Positions 1 through 10,330 of a DNA stretch of 64,000 nt are shown one piece after another; position 1 is the stretch's first letter; every line of letters begins with the position of its first letter. Source of the DNA: a virus; IMG/VR virus record IMGVR_UViG_3300032753_002463, positions 32,933 through 96,932 of that record, one strand, 5' to 3'. Below the pieces are notes generated by a model. It had not been told where the DNA came from and searched no databases. It was given only the letters and a program-made list of their open reading frames with translations. The position numbers were made by a program, and so were the translations under genes.

Positions 1-887
1 TGGCTTGTTCCAGTAGCCCCTAATGCATTAGTAGTAATCACTCCAGGATCACCAAGAACGGATTCATCAAAAATGGATAACATGGGTAATCCATTTGGTC
101 CTATAGTTCCGCCTGAAATGTCTCTTCCCTCTAAATATTCAGTATTAATAGGATCTACTGGCATATTGGTCCATGTTTTCCCGGGATAGTAGTTATTATC
201 AGCAGTAGTTTGAAATAAAATTACTGGTGTATTACCATCTGATGTTGGTACATGTATGTAAACTTCAGTATAAGCGTTATTTTGGTTTTGCACAGAGTTT
301 ACAATATCACACTCACCAACATATTGAACTACCCTATTATACCTAGGTACAGAACTACCATTTCCAACTGTATTAGTATCCTCTTCTACCCATCTTTTCT
401 GGGATTGGGGGAATCCATTTACAACACTAGTTGTTGTCTGGTCTAATGCAGAATTAACTTCATTAGAGTTAGCGGGTCTAAATCTTATACCTCCCAATTC
501 TTTCAGCCATTTAAAAAATGCCCTCTCTGCTATACCTAATTTAAGAGTTGTATTATAATTAGGATCCGATAATATCGTAGCTTCTAGATTTAGACAATAG
601 TTTTGGAACGAAATTTCCAAATTAGGGCTAAGATTATTGGGATTTACTAGATTGAATGTATTGGTAGCAACATCTAAAAAAGTAGTATCTATCGTATCAA
701 ATTGAATGGAATTCTCATTGTATATAGGCTTTTGAAACGGAGGTATGTTCAGCAAAACAAATTTAGAGAACTTGAATTTATTTACCGAATTATTAAAAGT
801 AAAAGAAAGATCCTCCGACGCAGAAGAAAATGTATAAAAGGTTCCTCCTGTTACTTGTAAGGGTCTAATGAAAGGGGTTTTAGCCAT
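1..887 (-). CDS. Virion structural protein, C-terminus cut by window edge
   Basis: The reading frame is open from ATG at 887 to the left edge with no stop, so the 3' end lies outside the window. The product starts MAKTPFIRPLQVTGGTFYTF and is rich in Asn, Thr and Ser with many short beta-prone stretches, as in tail or baseplate proteins of large myoviruses. It has no signal peptide, membrane segment or enzyme motif that I recognise. It is the downstream member of a minus-strand pair with the Gly-rich structural gene at 907-1836, only 19 bases away, so the two are probably co-transcribed. A structural role is inferred from composition and the neighbouring baseplate genes; the specific protein is unknown. 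Confidence 0.6.
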   Translation of the reverse strand, partial: MAKTPFIRPLQVTGGTFYTFSSASEDLSFTFNNSVNKFKFSKFVLLNIPPFQKPIYNENSIQFDTIDTTFLDVATNTFNLVNPNNLSPNLEISFQNYCLNLEATILSDPNYNTTLKLGIAERAFFKWLKELGGIRFRPANSNEVNSALDQTTTSVVNGFPQSQKRWVEEDTNTVGNGSSVPRYNRVVQYVGECDIVNSVQNQNNAYTEVYIHVPTSDGNTPVILFQTTADNNYYPGKTWTNMPVDPINTEYLEGRDISGGTIGPNGLPMLSIFDESVLGDPGVITTNALGATGTS

Positions 888-906
888 TTTGTGTTATGTT
901 ATGTTA

Positions 907-1836
907 TTAGAAGCTTGTTATCAAGCTAGAAGATAATACTGCCCATGAACCTTTTTGGGTTGAAGCAGTTTGACTAATTCTTGGCTCCCATAATAAATTT
1001 AAGGAAGTTCTATAAGGATGACCACTTGGTACTGTTATTCCTGCAGTATTATATTGACCATTTACTGTATTAAAGCCAGTATAATAATATCCCGTAGCAG
1101 ATGGACCAGTAATACCAGTACCAATTTTTCCACCAGTTGGACTAGTATTAATAATTGTTATTTTATATCCATTTGGTAATACAGAAGCCGTACCCCCACT
1201 TGCTCCTGCTACCTGGAAGAAAAATCCAGTAGCATTTGCAGAATCAGCACCAGCAGCACTTACATAAGCACAATTAGCATAAATTACGCTTTCTTGTCCA
1301 GTTAATACATAAGGAGTGCTAAAAGTACCAGTAATTCCGCCACCTCCTGCAGTAATGGCTAAAAATGGAAGACCTGAGCCAGATGCAGATTTTGTATTTT
1401 TTTCAGTAAATATACCAGTAGCACCATTTTGCATTTCATCCATGGAAATTAAAGTACCACCAAAAATACCAGTAGCACCAAAACTAGCAGGTCCAGTAGC
1501 GCTAATTACATTGAATGTTCCTGTTCCAGAAACAGCTAAATTTAGTGTACTCAGGGTCCCAGACAAACTACCATTTCCAGCACTAGCACCCGTTCCATAA
1601 AAATTAATAGTTGGGGATCCTGCAGCAGGTAAAGTAAGGCTATTAAAAAATCCACCCTGTGCTTTTAATTGACCACTAATTGCTGTAGATATATCCAAGG
1701 ATCCGGTAACAGTGTTCAGATTAAAAGTATTCTCAATATCGTTAATTTCATTCTCTATTAGAAGAAAATTAGCATTTAGAGTAAGCCTATCTCCTGCAAT
1801 TGAATTACTACCAAGGAGTTCTGTGATTGTTATCAT
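907..1836 (-). CDS. Gly/Thr/Ser-rich virion structural protein (tail or decoration)
   Basis: This 309-residue protein opens with a polar region (ITELLGSNSIAGDRLTLNAN) that looks like the attachment segment of phage accessory structural proteins. Residues 60-230 follow, dominated by short Gly-Ala-Thr-Gly-Ile/Phe stretches such as ATGIFGGT and NGATGIFTE, the composition of fibrous or beta-solenoid tail proteins. The C-terminus is more aromatic and ends SSSLITSF. No enzyme motif is visible. An AT box AGTATATATATTC lies about 21 bases upstream of the start (1854-1866, minus strand), suggesting the gene heads its own transcription unit with the partial gene downstream. The structural role is an inference; fibre versus capsid decoration cannot be decided here. 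Confidence 0.55.
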   Translation of the reverse strand: MITITELLGSNSIAGDRLTLNANFLLIENEINDIENTFNLNTVTGSLDISTAISGQLKAQGGFFNSLTLPAAGSPTINFYGTGASAGNGSLSGTLSTLNLAVSGTGTFNVISATGPASFGATGIFGGTLISMDEMQNGATGIFTEKNTKSASGSGLPFLAITAGGGGITGTFSTPYVLTGQESVIYANCAYVSAAGADSANATGFFFQVAGASGGTASVLPNGYKITIINTSPTGGKIGTGITGPSATGYYYTGFNTVNGQYNTAGITVPSGHPYRTSLNLLWEPRISQTASTQKGSWAVLSSSLITSF

Positions 1837-1853
1837 TATTACTTTTTTTATTA

Positions 1854-1866
1854 GAATATATATACT
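1854..1866 (-). promoter_or_regulatory. Promoter-like AT box before 907-1836
   Basis: AGTATATATATTC on the minus strand, about 21 bases before the ATG at 1836. It is a variant of the AGATATATA box seen before many other units in this window. Promoter function is inferred. Confidence 0.35.
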
Positions 1867-1968
1867 AGATGCTAAGGATTACTAAATTTCATAGCCCTTC
1901 AATATCAATGTTATTACTATTACTACAAACCTTCATTATAGTTTCACTAATAAAATAAAATTCCAAAA

Positions 1969-2664
1969 ATGGAAAAAAAAGAGCCCGGATACACCGACAA
2001 GAAGAGTAATCAAGAGAAGAAGAAACCAAAAGGTGAGATTAAATTCCAAATCTCCCTAAATGAAGAGCAAAAATTAGCAAAACAAATTATTTTAGAAAAC
2101 ACGGTAACCGTCATAAAAGGGATGGCGGGTTCTGGTAAAACTTTAGTTGCTGCTCAAGTTGGTTTAGATCTTTTATTTAAAAGGGAAGTAGAAAGAATTG
2201 TTATTGCCAGACCCATGGTAGCAAGAACTGACATGGGAGCTCTTCCTGGATCAGCAGAGGATAAATTACATCCTTGGTTAATACCAATTTACGCTAATCT
2301 TTATATCCTTTATAATAAAATGAGCATTGATAAGTTAGTAGAAGAGGGAGTGATCGAAATATTACCATTCCAATTTATGAGGGGAAGAACCTTAACTGAT
2401 TCTTTTGTAATAATCGACGAAGCCCAAAATATTACTAATGAAGAAATGGAAATGGTTATAGGTAGATTAGGCAAGGAATCCAAAATGGTTTTTTGCGGTG
2501 ATAATTCTCAGATAGATCTTAAAAATAAGAAAGATAGTGGCTTAGATTTTTTAAAAACAATAGAAGGACGTGTTACTGGATTAAAAAATGTAGTTTTACT
2601 ACAAAATCACAGGCATCCTATAGTTAAAGAGATACTGGATGTCTATAAAGAGTATAGGGATTAA
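1969..2664 (+). CDS. phoH: PhoH-like P-loop ATPase
   Basis: This 231-residue protein has a Lys-rich N-terminus (residues 1-25) followed by a single PhoH ATPase domain. Walker A is GMAGSGKT at 51-58, the family RPMV segment lies at 81-84, Walker B is VIIDEAQN at 147-154, and the sensor-like CGDNSQID is at 176-183. PhoH proteins are common auxiliary genes of large marine and T4-like phages; they are RNA/DNA-associated ATPases, but their role in phage infection is unsettled. It is the only plus-strand gene in the first 12.7 kb, preceded by 132 bases of AT-rich leader without a Shine-Dalgarno sequence, and closed by a strong terminator shared with the convergent adhesin gene. The annotation is secure to family level. 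Confidence 0.95.
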   Translation: MEKKEPGYTDKKSNQEKKKPKGEIKFQISLNEEQKLAKQIILENTVTVIKGMAGSGKTLVAAQVGLDLLFKREVERIVIARPMVARTDMGALPGSAEDKLHPWLIPIYANLYILYNKMSIDKLVEEGVIEILPFQFMRGRTLTDSFVIIDEAQNITNEEMEMVIGRLGKESKMVFCGDNSQIDLKNKKDSGLDFLKTIEGRVTGLKNVVLLQNHRHPIVKEILDVYKEYRD

Positions 2665-2677
2665 AACACTAAATTAG

Positions 2678-2737
2678 AAAAGCCCGGCAGAAATAATGAT
2701 AGCGAAATTAGATCGTCATTATTTCTGCCGGGCTTTT
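2678..2737. terminator. Bidirectional terminator with 22-bp perfect inverted repeat
   Basis: Positions 2678-2699 and 2716-2737 are exact reverse complements over 22 bases, separated by a 16-base loop. The stem has a GC core (GCCCGGCAG) flanked by AAAA on one side and TTTT on the other, so it reads as a rho-independent terminator in both directions. It sits exactly between the convergent phoH (+) and giant adhesin (-) genes, and the adhesin's stop codon begins at its edge. Confidence 0.9.
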
Positions 2738-5700
2738 TTAATATGGATAAATAGCTTGATCTCTAAAATCATTGCTGTTTATAATATGTGGGACAGTTTC
2801 TCCGTTAAATATAGCACTATGATCAACAACCCTAATATAAGCATTTTTCGTAGTTGTGTATATATTTCCATTAGTATCCTCTATAGTAATTACAAGATCA
2901 AAATATCCAGGGACAGTAAAGGTCCAAATAAAATAAGGCACGTCCTTTACATCAACTATTACATTTCCTGTAGATTGCTCAATTAATTGCCATTCATGAT
3001 TTTTCTTGCCCGGTATATTAGAGTCCAATGGATTTATAAATACTGGCGTTCCTATAGGTATTTCAAATTCCCCTTTATAAATTCTCTTATCAGAATATCC
3101 CCAACTTTGTGTACCTAGCCAAGAAACTGGGCCGGCAAAAGATTTTCCTGGAATATAACTTTGATGTGGAATTTTTCCGACGAATAGATTATTGTTTCCT
3201 GTTGGATTAGGAGATATTAATAAATCCCCTGTTATAATTGATCCCGAAAGATATCCGGTTAAATAGATATTTTCTTCGGTATCTAATGATATTGATAATC
3301 CTTCGTCTGCTGATATACTCCCAATAGTAGTTATATCTATTATAGTACCATCTATTTCTAATTTTATCAAAAGAACATCACTTGCTCCTACTGAGTTTTC
3401 ATGGAATGGTTGGTAATTATTGTCAGGAGAGAAAGACCCAGTATAAGAACCTAACATATAGATCCTACCTTCACTATCGATATCTATATCATGTAAACAA
3501 TCACCTAAACTACTTCCTACATTTTTAGCGAATATAAAATTTCCTGTTGTTAAAAATTTAAATATTCCATATTCTAAAGAGTCTGGACAACTTATGCTAG
3601 TTTTATTAAGGGTCAAAGTCCCATTAAAGGAAACACCAAGAACTAATTCTCCATTAGTAGATAATTTTATTATTGGAGAAAGGGAGGTCCTAATAAAATC
3701 AGTGTTGCTAATTATGTTTGTCCAATTTGATGTAAATGTTAAAGAATTATATGAAGATAGTAAAATATTCTGCCCATTAATATCCTTATTATAATAAGCA
3801 ATATAAAGGTCATTATAATTACCCAATGCTAAACTCGGGCTATATTCCGGTTTTCCAGACTCAATCTTTCTTAAATATATAACATTACCATTACTATCTA
3901 CATTAGCTATATAGATCTCATTTAGTGATGGACCATAGCTAGAAGTAATAGACCAAACTCCACTCGTAAGTGTGCCATTGAATTCTCCTGCTATATAAAG
4001 ATTATTAGCATCATCAACAACAATATCGATATTTTCATTATATGTTGTACTTGCAGATGGAGTAAATAATTCAGTAAATCCTATGAAAGTACCATTCCAA
4101 TCCCATCTTATTAAAAAATTTGATGGCTGTTCGCTTGATAAATTATTCCCGTTTTTTTGTTTATATCCAACAACATATACATTTCCTAATCTATCTAATT
4201 TTATAGAGCTTGGTATAAAATCCTCACCGTATGGGGGATTCGGTTCCCCATACATTCTAACCCATTGTATAATACCTACACTATTATATTTTGCAACAAA
4301 TACTGAAATACAATTAGGAGAATTTATTGTTGTTGTTGACCCACTATTAATATTGTTTGGAGACCCAAAATAAATTGTTCCCTGAAAATATCCGGTTACA
4401 TAAATATATCCGTCATCTCCTACTACAATTTTTATTCCTCTATCCTGATAATTATCACCAATACTTATTAACCATTCGAAATCCGAAAACTGATCCCTAG
4501 CTTTTTTATCAGCAGACCTTTCTATCGGAGAATTTCTCCAATATTCTTCCTTAATAGCAGATCCATTTAATATATCTCTTAATGGGGCATCTAAAAATAA
4601 ATGATCAGGGTTTAGCTCCGGATGATTTTTTGTTATTTGGCTAAAATCAAAACCAGCCCAATCTGGTACCTTCCAGGAATATCCATCAACGAATGGAAAA
4701 TTAGGCCTAAAATTATCGGCTAGTATATAATTTCCATTAACAGGGCCTACTAAGAAATTGAAATTTATTAATCCATATGCAATTCCGCTAGGAGAAGATA
4801 ATTCTATAGAGGGTAAGGATCTACTACTATTATAGTATATAAAATCCCAGCCATCATTACCAGGAAAATTACTAGTAGCTTGTATATGTGGTATTACATA
4901 ATCAATTTGTTTTAATGCTTGAGTAGAGCTGAGATAAAATATATTTCCTGGATATTGTGTATAAGCCCCATCTATTGTTTTTACTTTATTTACTAAAATC
5001 CAAGTATTCTCTCTATGCAAGGAAGCTGGAGATCCTGGATTTAGATAAGGGGCAAAGGTAACGCTATTTCCGGGCTCGTTGGTATATCTAATGAAATCAT
5101 CCCCATTAAAATATCCTAAAAAATAATTAGTTCCATTACTAATAGTAAAGAATATATTTCCGTGGCCTACTGTTATGATATTACTATATACTTCCCCACT
5201 TAATAATCCTGCACTATTTCCTGGATTCCATACTGCCCATATATCACCATCATAATAAGTTATACCTGAATCAGTCCCAATCCATTTATTATTGATTTCA
5301 TCTATGCAAATAGAATATACATTATTAGATAATAAACCAGAATTATTAGTTTGGTAATTAAAAAATTTAATCCTATCATACAGGGATATTCCGTTTCCAG
5401 TAGCAATCCAAAGGATTTTATTACCATCTTTATAGTCAAATATCATTTGTCTAATATCAGTAGACAGTAGTCCATCACTAGTATTATGTATTTCAAACTC
5501 CTGACTATCACCATCATAGTATAATAACCAATTTGTTGCATGATCGAAAGTAATAGAAATAGCAAAATCCCTGTTTCTATCATCTATAGCTAATGCAGTA
5601 ATATTAGCGGTAGTAAAATGGTAAGGAATTATGATATTATTAGAATTTGTTGTTATTGATCCCGTTTCAGAAACGAATGCTGTTATATTATTTATATTAT

Positions 5701-8700
5701 TAGTATCAATAATTTGTAATGGAACTGCACCCTGTCCATAATACCATAAATTACCTTTCCTATCTATTTGTAAGTATGTCCCTGGATAGCTTAATGTAAT
5801 TAAATCTATATTAGTTGGAGATTTGAAGACATGAATATTATTACCGTCTGCCATATAAATTTCCCCGTAAAGACCTCTACAAATTGAGGTTGGGTTAAAT
5901 CCTAGGGATCCATAAGTAGTAGTAATTTCATCCATTGGTCCTAAACCAGTTGAGAATGGAATCATAGCATAGAATTCTGTTACTACTAAGTGAGCCCCAG
6001 GGGAGCTAATTTTGATATATCTTGCAGTTACATTAACTATAAATTCTTCTATACCTTGAGTAAAGGTACCAGTATTAAATAACAAGATCCAATTTATCCC
6101 GTCTAACGAGTAGCTTACAGATTTATTTTGTGTAAATGTAGGGCCCCAGCTCCCCGTCATAGAAGAAGAGAAATCACAGCCAATTACAACACTTGTAATT
6201 GGCATTGGCTGATTAAGATCTAATTGAATCCATTCATTTGAGCTATTTGAAGTAACTGTTTGATTTAATTCCCTATAGCTTCCATTAGTCATACTTGTAT
6301 AATCCGCAGCTACATAACCACTATAAACCGAACTTTGTGTATATGTTATATGGGGAGCTATAATATCCTCTATTAAATTATTCCCAAGACTATCGTAGGA
6401 ACCATAAACCCTGGAATATCCCCTTACTTGATAGTTAAATTTAGAAATTCCAGGATCTTGGGATTGATTTAATTGGTTAGCAACATCATAAAGAAACATA
6501 GGATATCCCGGAGAAGTACTTGTCCCTATTAAAACACCTGGATTATTTTTACCAACCTTAATTGTATCCCCATATCTTATATTATATAAATCAAATCCTC
6601 CATTCCAATCCCCATGAAAATCATACATCGACCATGTTTGTGAATATAATTGATCCCAGGAAATGTCAGTGAAGGAGTCCCAATTTATTTCTTTACTACC
6701 CCAATTTTTCATTTCTGAAATAGGTAGTGGGTCACCTGGACTATAATAAATATAATTCTCCGTCTGATTAGCTCCACCTGCTAATGCTGGTGTAATTGAA
6801 TTAGTCAAAACAGTATCTCCGATATTTAAAACTAATGAGCCGGTAGTAGTTATATTGATCACTTGTCCATTATATGCAGAGCCAGTATTATCAGGGGATT
6901 CCATTATAATATTATACAAAAATACATTACTTGATATACCAGCTACTGTAGTTGGTGTATAATTCATAATAGTGAATTGTGGGTCTAGTGTTCCCCCATT
7001 CATCAAGGAATATAAAGTTCCAGCAGTACTTCCAATAGATCCATCATAATCAACATTTATATAACTTCTCTCGGAGATAGAAATATTCAGTGATCCCCCA
7101 CCAGTAACATAATTTCCTACTGTTGTTATAGTATTATAAATTATTAGAGGTATTATAAATGTAGTAGCAGTAACACTCAATACCGAATATTCTCCTGTTA
7201 TAGAATTTGTGCTATTGTCTTTAATAAACACAGAATCACCAGGACTAATTCCATGGGCATCTGCGGTAGTTACTGTTGCTGGCCCAAAACCTACACCATA
7301 TAAACTGGAGATGGAAATTATTTGATGCGAGACGACTCCCAAATTAAAATTAAGATTAGCTTTAATTTCAGGTATAGGTGTTAAAACATTACATTCTTGA
7401 CCATCATAATAGTGATTTCCATATTCTGAATATGTTAAATTAATCTGAGATGTCTGAGGTTGAGGATTTTGTTGTTCAATTGGAAATTGCCATTGACAAT
7501 CGTAGTCATCCCAAGTTTCTATCATTTGATCCCAGGTGTATATTTCAGCTTGCCTGAACCTTGCTATCGAAGTTAATTCAATGTTTCTTGGTTCTACTGT
7601 TATATAATCTATGAAATATCCAGTAGAGGTATCATTAAAACTATTCCAAATTTTACATTTGACTGTATAATTACCAATATAGGGGAGAATTTGAGGGATC
7701 CTCCAATAATCTTTTAGATTTCCCCTAAATTGGTAATTGTACGGATTATCACCAACCTTACTAATTGTCCATTCTATTTCATAATAGCCAACAAATCTTA
7801 AGTTATCCCATGAATAAAGTCCATCAGATCCTTGAGTATAGTTATAATACGTCATTGCAATCCTTTGACTAAAAATATTAGTTATAGATACATTCCATTC
7901 CGTAAATTCTCCTGATCCAACATAATAAAGAAAAAGTAGATTTGTTATCCCAGTCACATTATTATAAGACTGTACTTCTCCAACAAAATAATCATTGGAA
8001 TCAGCCATAAATTGTAATTGTACTTTCCCTCCTAGAGGATTTAATAATCCTGTTAGTCCTACTGGTAAGGTGACAGTTAATGGAGTCAAAAAATCCGAAT
8101 CAACCTGTATAGGAAAAGAAAGATTAGATGTAATTAATGGTATCCCTGTATATGCAGGTAAATCAGCAGAAGAAGATAACGTAGTATCATAAGTGGATAT
8201 ATTAGTATCTAAATTATCCCAAGTAGTACTAACATCATCCATGGTTATATTAAAACAAGAGACCTCTAAAACAGTAGGAAATCCACCGGGTAAATAATAT
8301 GGTGTATTATCTTGATATCTAATATATCCTGGGCCATTATAATCCCCATCGCCAAGATCAAATTTACCATTATTATTTATTAGATCTGTATGATAAGCAA
8401 TAATGGCATCAGCAATCGAAGAAGCTTCCTCTGGAGTATAAGATTGGCTGTAAGGGTTTAAGTCAACAGTATTTCCAAAATCACTAGAATCTGTGTTACC
8501 CTCATATCCGGGAACAAATGGTAATTGAGGCAAAGAGGAATTTGATCTTGTTTGGAAAGCTCGTAGATCCTCAACATATCCACTTTGTGGAGAAGCACTG
8601 ATTGTTATATCTAAGCCTAAACTTATTTCATCTATCTTCAACGTATCAATCCATCCTCTAGGCTTATTAATGGAAAAATAAAATCCTTCTCCTGTAATAT

Positions 8701-10330
8701 CAATTATTTTTGCTGTTACTGGTAAATAAGTAGTTAATAGTTTTTGTTTTAATGCGAATAATTTAATCAAGACCTCTTGTGGAGAAAACAGAAAGGAATT
8801 CTGTGTAACCGGATATCCCCACTCATCTTCCTGATTTGGTATAATTTCATTAATGTCATAAAATAATCCAAATAAAGGAGTTTTTTTATAAGAGGTAGAT
8901 GGAAATATTTGTTCCAATGATGATTGAATACTAAAAGTTCCGTCATCATTTGGTCCATAAACTATAACCTGCTTATATTTTCCACTATTTTCGTCATCTA
9001 ATAAATTGTTTATTAGCGTAGATTGATTATAAGGGGTAGCTTGTAAATTATCCAGAAATTTGGAATTCTGTTGGAATGCAGTTAAATTACTCGAGGAGGA
9101 TTTTGTTATATTTAACCAATACTCCTTTATAGTTAAATCCTGGTATCCAAAGAAAGTTATTATATTTACTAATCCTTTATAAGAACCTAAGTATGGAAAT
9201 ATTTCAGATGCCTGCAAAAGTAATTCCTTTCTTTTTCTATTTAGTATAATGTAATCAGGATATGGCTCTTCTGGATCACTATCCCTCAATATCCCTGCAT
9301 CCTCCTTATTAAACTGCTGTCCTATATTTCCTAATAAAACATTCAATCTTTCATCTTCTTCAATTACTTCCCCTACTAATTCTACCCTTAGTATTGTTAC
9401 TGGCAATGCTTGTGTTATATCCTCTATTATTAAGGATCTACCAATCAATGCTCCCTGGTCAGAATTAAGTGCAATATTAATACCTATGCTACTAGAGTTA
9501 ATGGCCGAACTTTTTCTTACTCCATCTAATACTATATCACCAACAGCCCAAGAAGTCGGAAAATTTATTTCCGAGAGATTCAATATAACAGGGGCATCTA
9601 ATGTTGGATCATTAATAAGATTATATTGATACAATCTACTAGAAACATCATTTGCATCTTCTATTTGATAGACGTAGCAATTTTGATTTGCCGCAGTTAC
9701 CAAAAAAGATTTATTAACATTAATAGTAGTACCAACAATAGATATTATTTTAGTCTCTGCTGGAATTCCTTCCCCTGTAATATTATATCCCGGGGTAAGT
9801 AAAGATAAATCGCTAAAACTTGTCAAATAAGTATTTCCTGCTGTAAAGGACGCAATTATAGAAGGGACTTCATCAAAATCTACTATATTATAATTAGTTT
9901 CAAATCTTGTTCTCCAAGCAGCAAAAGAAATTGGACCTGTCCCGCTAGATGTGGCATTACCTGATAAAGTTGCTATGTTATCATTTATACCTAATATAGT
10001 TCCAGTAAAATAAGCTGAAAATATATAAGATCCTATTAGGTCACTACTTAAATCACCGGAAAGCGTAACAGTATTAGTAGAAATAACAAAAGTCCCAATT
10101 ATTCCCATTGGATTTCCATAAACACCCGGGGTATCCGAATGAGGCAATCCATAAGTATAATTAGAATTTATATCTCTTAACTTTTCAACAGCAAAAATAT
10201 GCTCAACCTCAAATAGGTCTACAGATACCTGTGGTAATAGTATTCTTCCTTCCCAGAATGTTCCATTCCAAGAAAAATTATGCTGATTTCCACTTTTGTT
10301 AAAGAATAATATATTTTGATAAGTACTCAT
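2738..10330 (-). CDS. Giant baseplate/tail adhesin, 2530 aa, multidomain
   Basis: The N-terminal 500 or so residues look like a baseplate-attached region: NWNGTFWEG-like opening at about 20 (FSWNGTFWEG), then ILNRKRKELLLQ and EIFPYLGSYKG near residues 380-400. The rest is a string of surface-binding domains. A discoidin (F5/8 type C)-like domain spans about 1330-1463 (EWIQLDLNQPMPITSV, then ARYIKISSPG). Two-component-regulator-type propeller repeats lie at about 1560-1790 (ILWIATGNGISLYD, NKWIGTDSGITYYDG). SBBP-type propeller repeats lie at about 1940-2380 (LDRLGNVYVVGY, LDTEENIYLTGY). A PKD-like fold lies at about 2450-2490. Its place directly after gp25-, gp6-like and a small gene suggests a gp7/gp10-type wedge protein extended into a receptor-binding or glycan-binding arm. 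The start overlaps the upstream stop by one base (TAATG). Confidence 0.8.
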   Translation of the reverse strand: MSTYQNILFFNKSGNQHNFSWNGTFWEGRILLPQVSVDLFEVEHIFAVEKLRDINSNYTYGLPHSDTPGVYGNPMGIIGTFVISTNTVTLSGDLSSDLIGSYIFSAYFTGTILGINDNIATLSGNATSSGTGPISFAAWRTRFETNYNIVDFDEVPSIIASFTAGNTYLTSFSDLSLLTPGYNITGEGIPAETKIISIVGTTINVNKSFLVTAANQNCYVYQIEDANDVSSRLYQYNLINDPTLDAPVILNLSEINFPTSWAVGDIVLDGVRKSSAINSSSIGINIALNSDQGALIGRSLIIEDITQALPVTILRVELVGEVIEEDERLNVLLGNIGQQFNKEDAGILRDSDPEEPYPDYIILNRKRKELLLQASEIFPYLGSYKGLVNIITFFGYQDLTIKEYWLNITKSSSSNLTAFQQNSKFLDNLQATPYNQSTLINNLLDDENSGKYKQVIVYGPNDDGTFSIQSSLEQIFPSTSYKKTPLFGLFYDINEIIPNQEDEWGYPVTQNSFLFSPQEVLIKLFALKQKLLTTYLPVTAKIIDITGEGFYFSINKPRGWIDTLKIDEISLGLDITISASPQSGYVEDLRAFQTRSNSSLPQLPFVPGYEGNTDSSDFGNTVDLNPYSQSYTPEEASSIADAIIAYHTDLINNNGKFDLGDGDYNGPGYIRYQDNTPYYLPGGFPTVLEVSCFNITMDDVSTTWDNLDTNISTYDTTLSSSADLPAYTGIPLITSNLSFPIQVDSDFLTPLTVTLPVGLTGLLNPLGGKVQLQFMADSNDYFVGEVQSYNNVTGITNLLFLYYVGSGEFTEWNVSITNIFSQRIAMTYYNYTQGSDGLYSWDNLRFVGYYEIEWTISKVGDNPYNYQFRGNLKDYWRIPQILPYIGNYTVKCKIWNSFNDTSTGYFIDYITVEPRNIELTSIARFRQAEIYTWDQMIETWDDYDCQWQFPIEQQNPQPQTSQINLTYSEYGNHYYDGQECNVLTPIPEIKANLNFNLGVVSHQIISISSLYGVGFGPATVTTADAHGISPGDSVFIKDNSTNSITGEYSVLSVTATTFIIPLIIYNTITTVGNYVTGGGSLNISISERSYINVDYDGSIGSTAGTLYSLMNGGTLDPQFTIMNYTPTTVAGISSNVFLYNIIMESPDNTGSAYNGQVINITTTGSLVLNIGDTVLTNSITPALAGGANQTENYIYYSPGDPLPISEMKNWGSKEINWDSFTDISWDQLYSQTWSMYDFHGDWNGGFDLYNIRYGDTIKVGKNNPGVLIGTSTSPGYPMFLYDVANQLNQSQDPGISKFNYQVRGYSRVYGSYDSLGNNLIEDIIAPHITYTQSSVYSGYVAADYTSMTNGSYRELNQTVTSNSSNEWIQLDLNQPMPITSVVIGCDFSSSMTGSWGPTFTQNKSVSYSLDGINWILLFNTGTFTQGIEEFIVNVTARYIKISSPGAHLVVTEFYAMIPFSTGLGPMDEITTTYGSLGFNPTSICRGLYGEIYMADGNNIHVFKSPTNIDLITLSYPGTYLQIDRKGNLWYYGQGAVPLQIIDTNNINNITAFVSETGSITTNSNNIIIPYHFTTANITALAIDDRNRDFAISITFDHATNWLLYYDGDSQEFEIHNTSDGLLSTDIRQMIFDYKDGNKILWIATGNGISLYDRIKFFNYQTNNSGLLSNNVYSICIDEINNKWIGTDSGITYYDGDIWAVWNPGNSAGLLSGEVYSNIITVGHGNIFFTISNGTNYFLGYFNGDDFIRYTNEPGNSVTFAPYLNPGSPASLHRENTWILVNKVKTIDGAYTQYPGNIFYLSSTQALKQIDYVIPHIQATSNFPGNDGWDFIYYNSSRSLPSIELSSPSGIAYGLINFNFLVGPVNGNYILADNFRPNFPFVDGYSWKVPDWAGFDFSQITKNHPELNPDHLFLDAPLRDILNGSAIKEEYWRNSPIERSADKKARDQFSDFEWLISIGDNYQDRGIKIVVGDDGYIYVTGYFQGTIYFGSPNNINSGSTTTINSPNCISVFVAKYNSVGIIQWVRMYGEPNPPYGEDFIPSSIKLDRLGNVYVVGYKQKNGNNLSSEQPSNFLIRWDWNGTFIGFTELFTPSASTTYNENIDIVVDDANNLYIAGEFNGTLTSGVWSITSSYGPSLNEIYIANVDSNGNVIYLRKIESGKPEYSPSLALGNYNDLYIAYYNKDINGQNILLSSYNSLTFTSNWTNIISNTDFIRTSLSPIIKLSTNGELVLGVSFNGTLTLNKTSISCPDSLEYGIFKFLTTGNFIFAKNVGSSLGDCLHDIDIDSEGRIYMLGSYTGSFSPDNNYQPFHENSVGASDVLLIKLEIDGTIIDITTIGSISADEGLSISLDTEENIYLTGYLSGSIITGDLLISPNPTGNNNLFVGKIPHQSYIPGKSFAGPVSWLGTQSWGYSDKRIYKGEFEIPIGTPVFINPLDSNIPGKKNHEWQLIEQSTGNVIVDVKDVPYFIWTFTVPGYFDLVITIEDTNGNIYTTTKNAYIRVVDHSAIFNGETVPHIINSNDFRDQAIYPY

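Noticed and set aside
252-446. Plus-strand frame of 64 codons at the left end
   Set aside because: It is antisense to the partial structural gene and has no sensible composition or leader.
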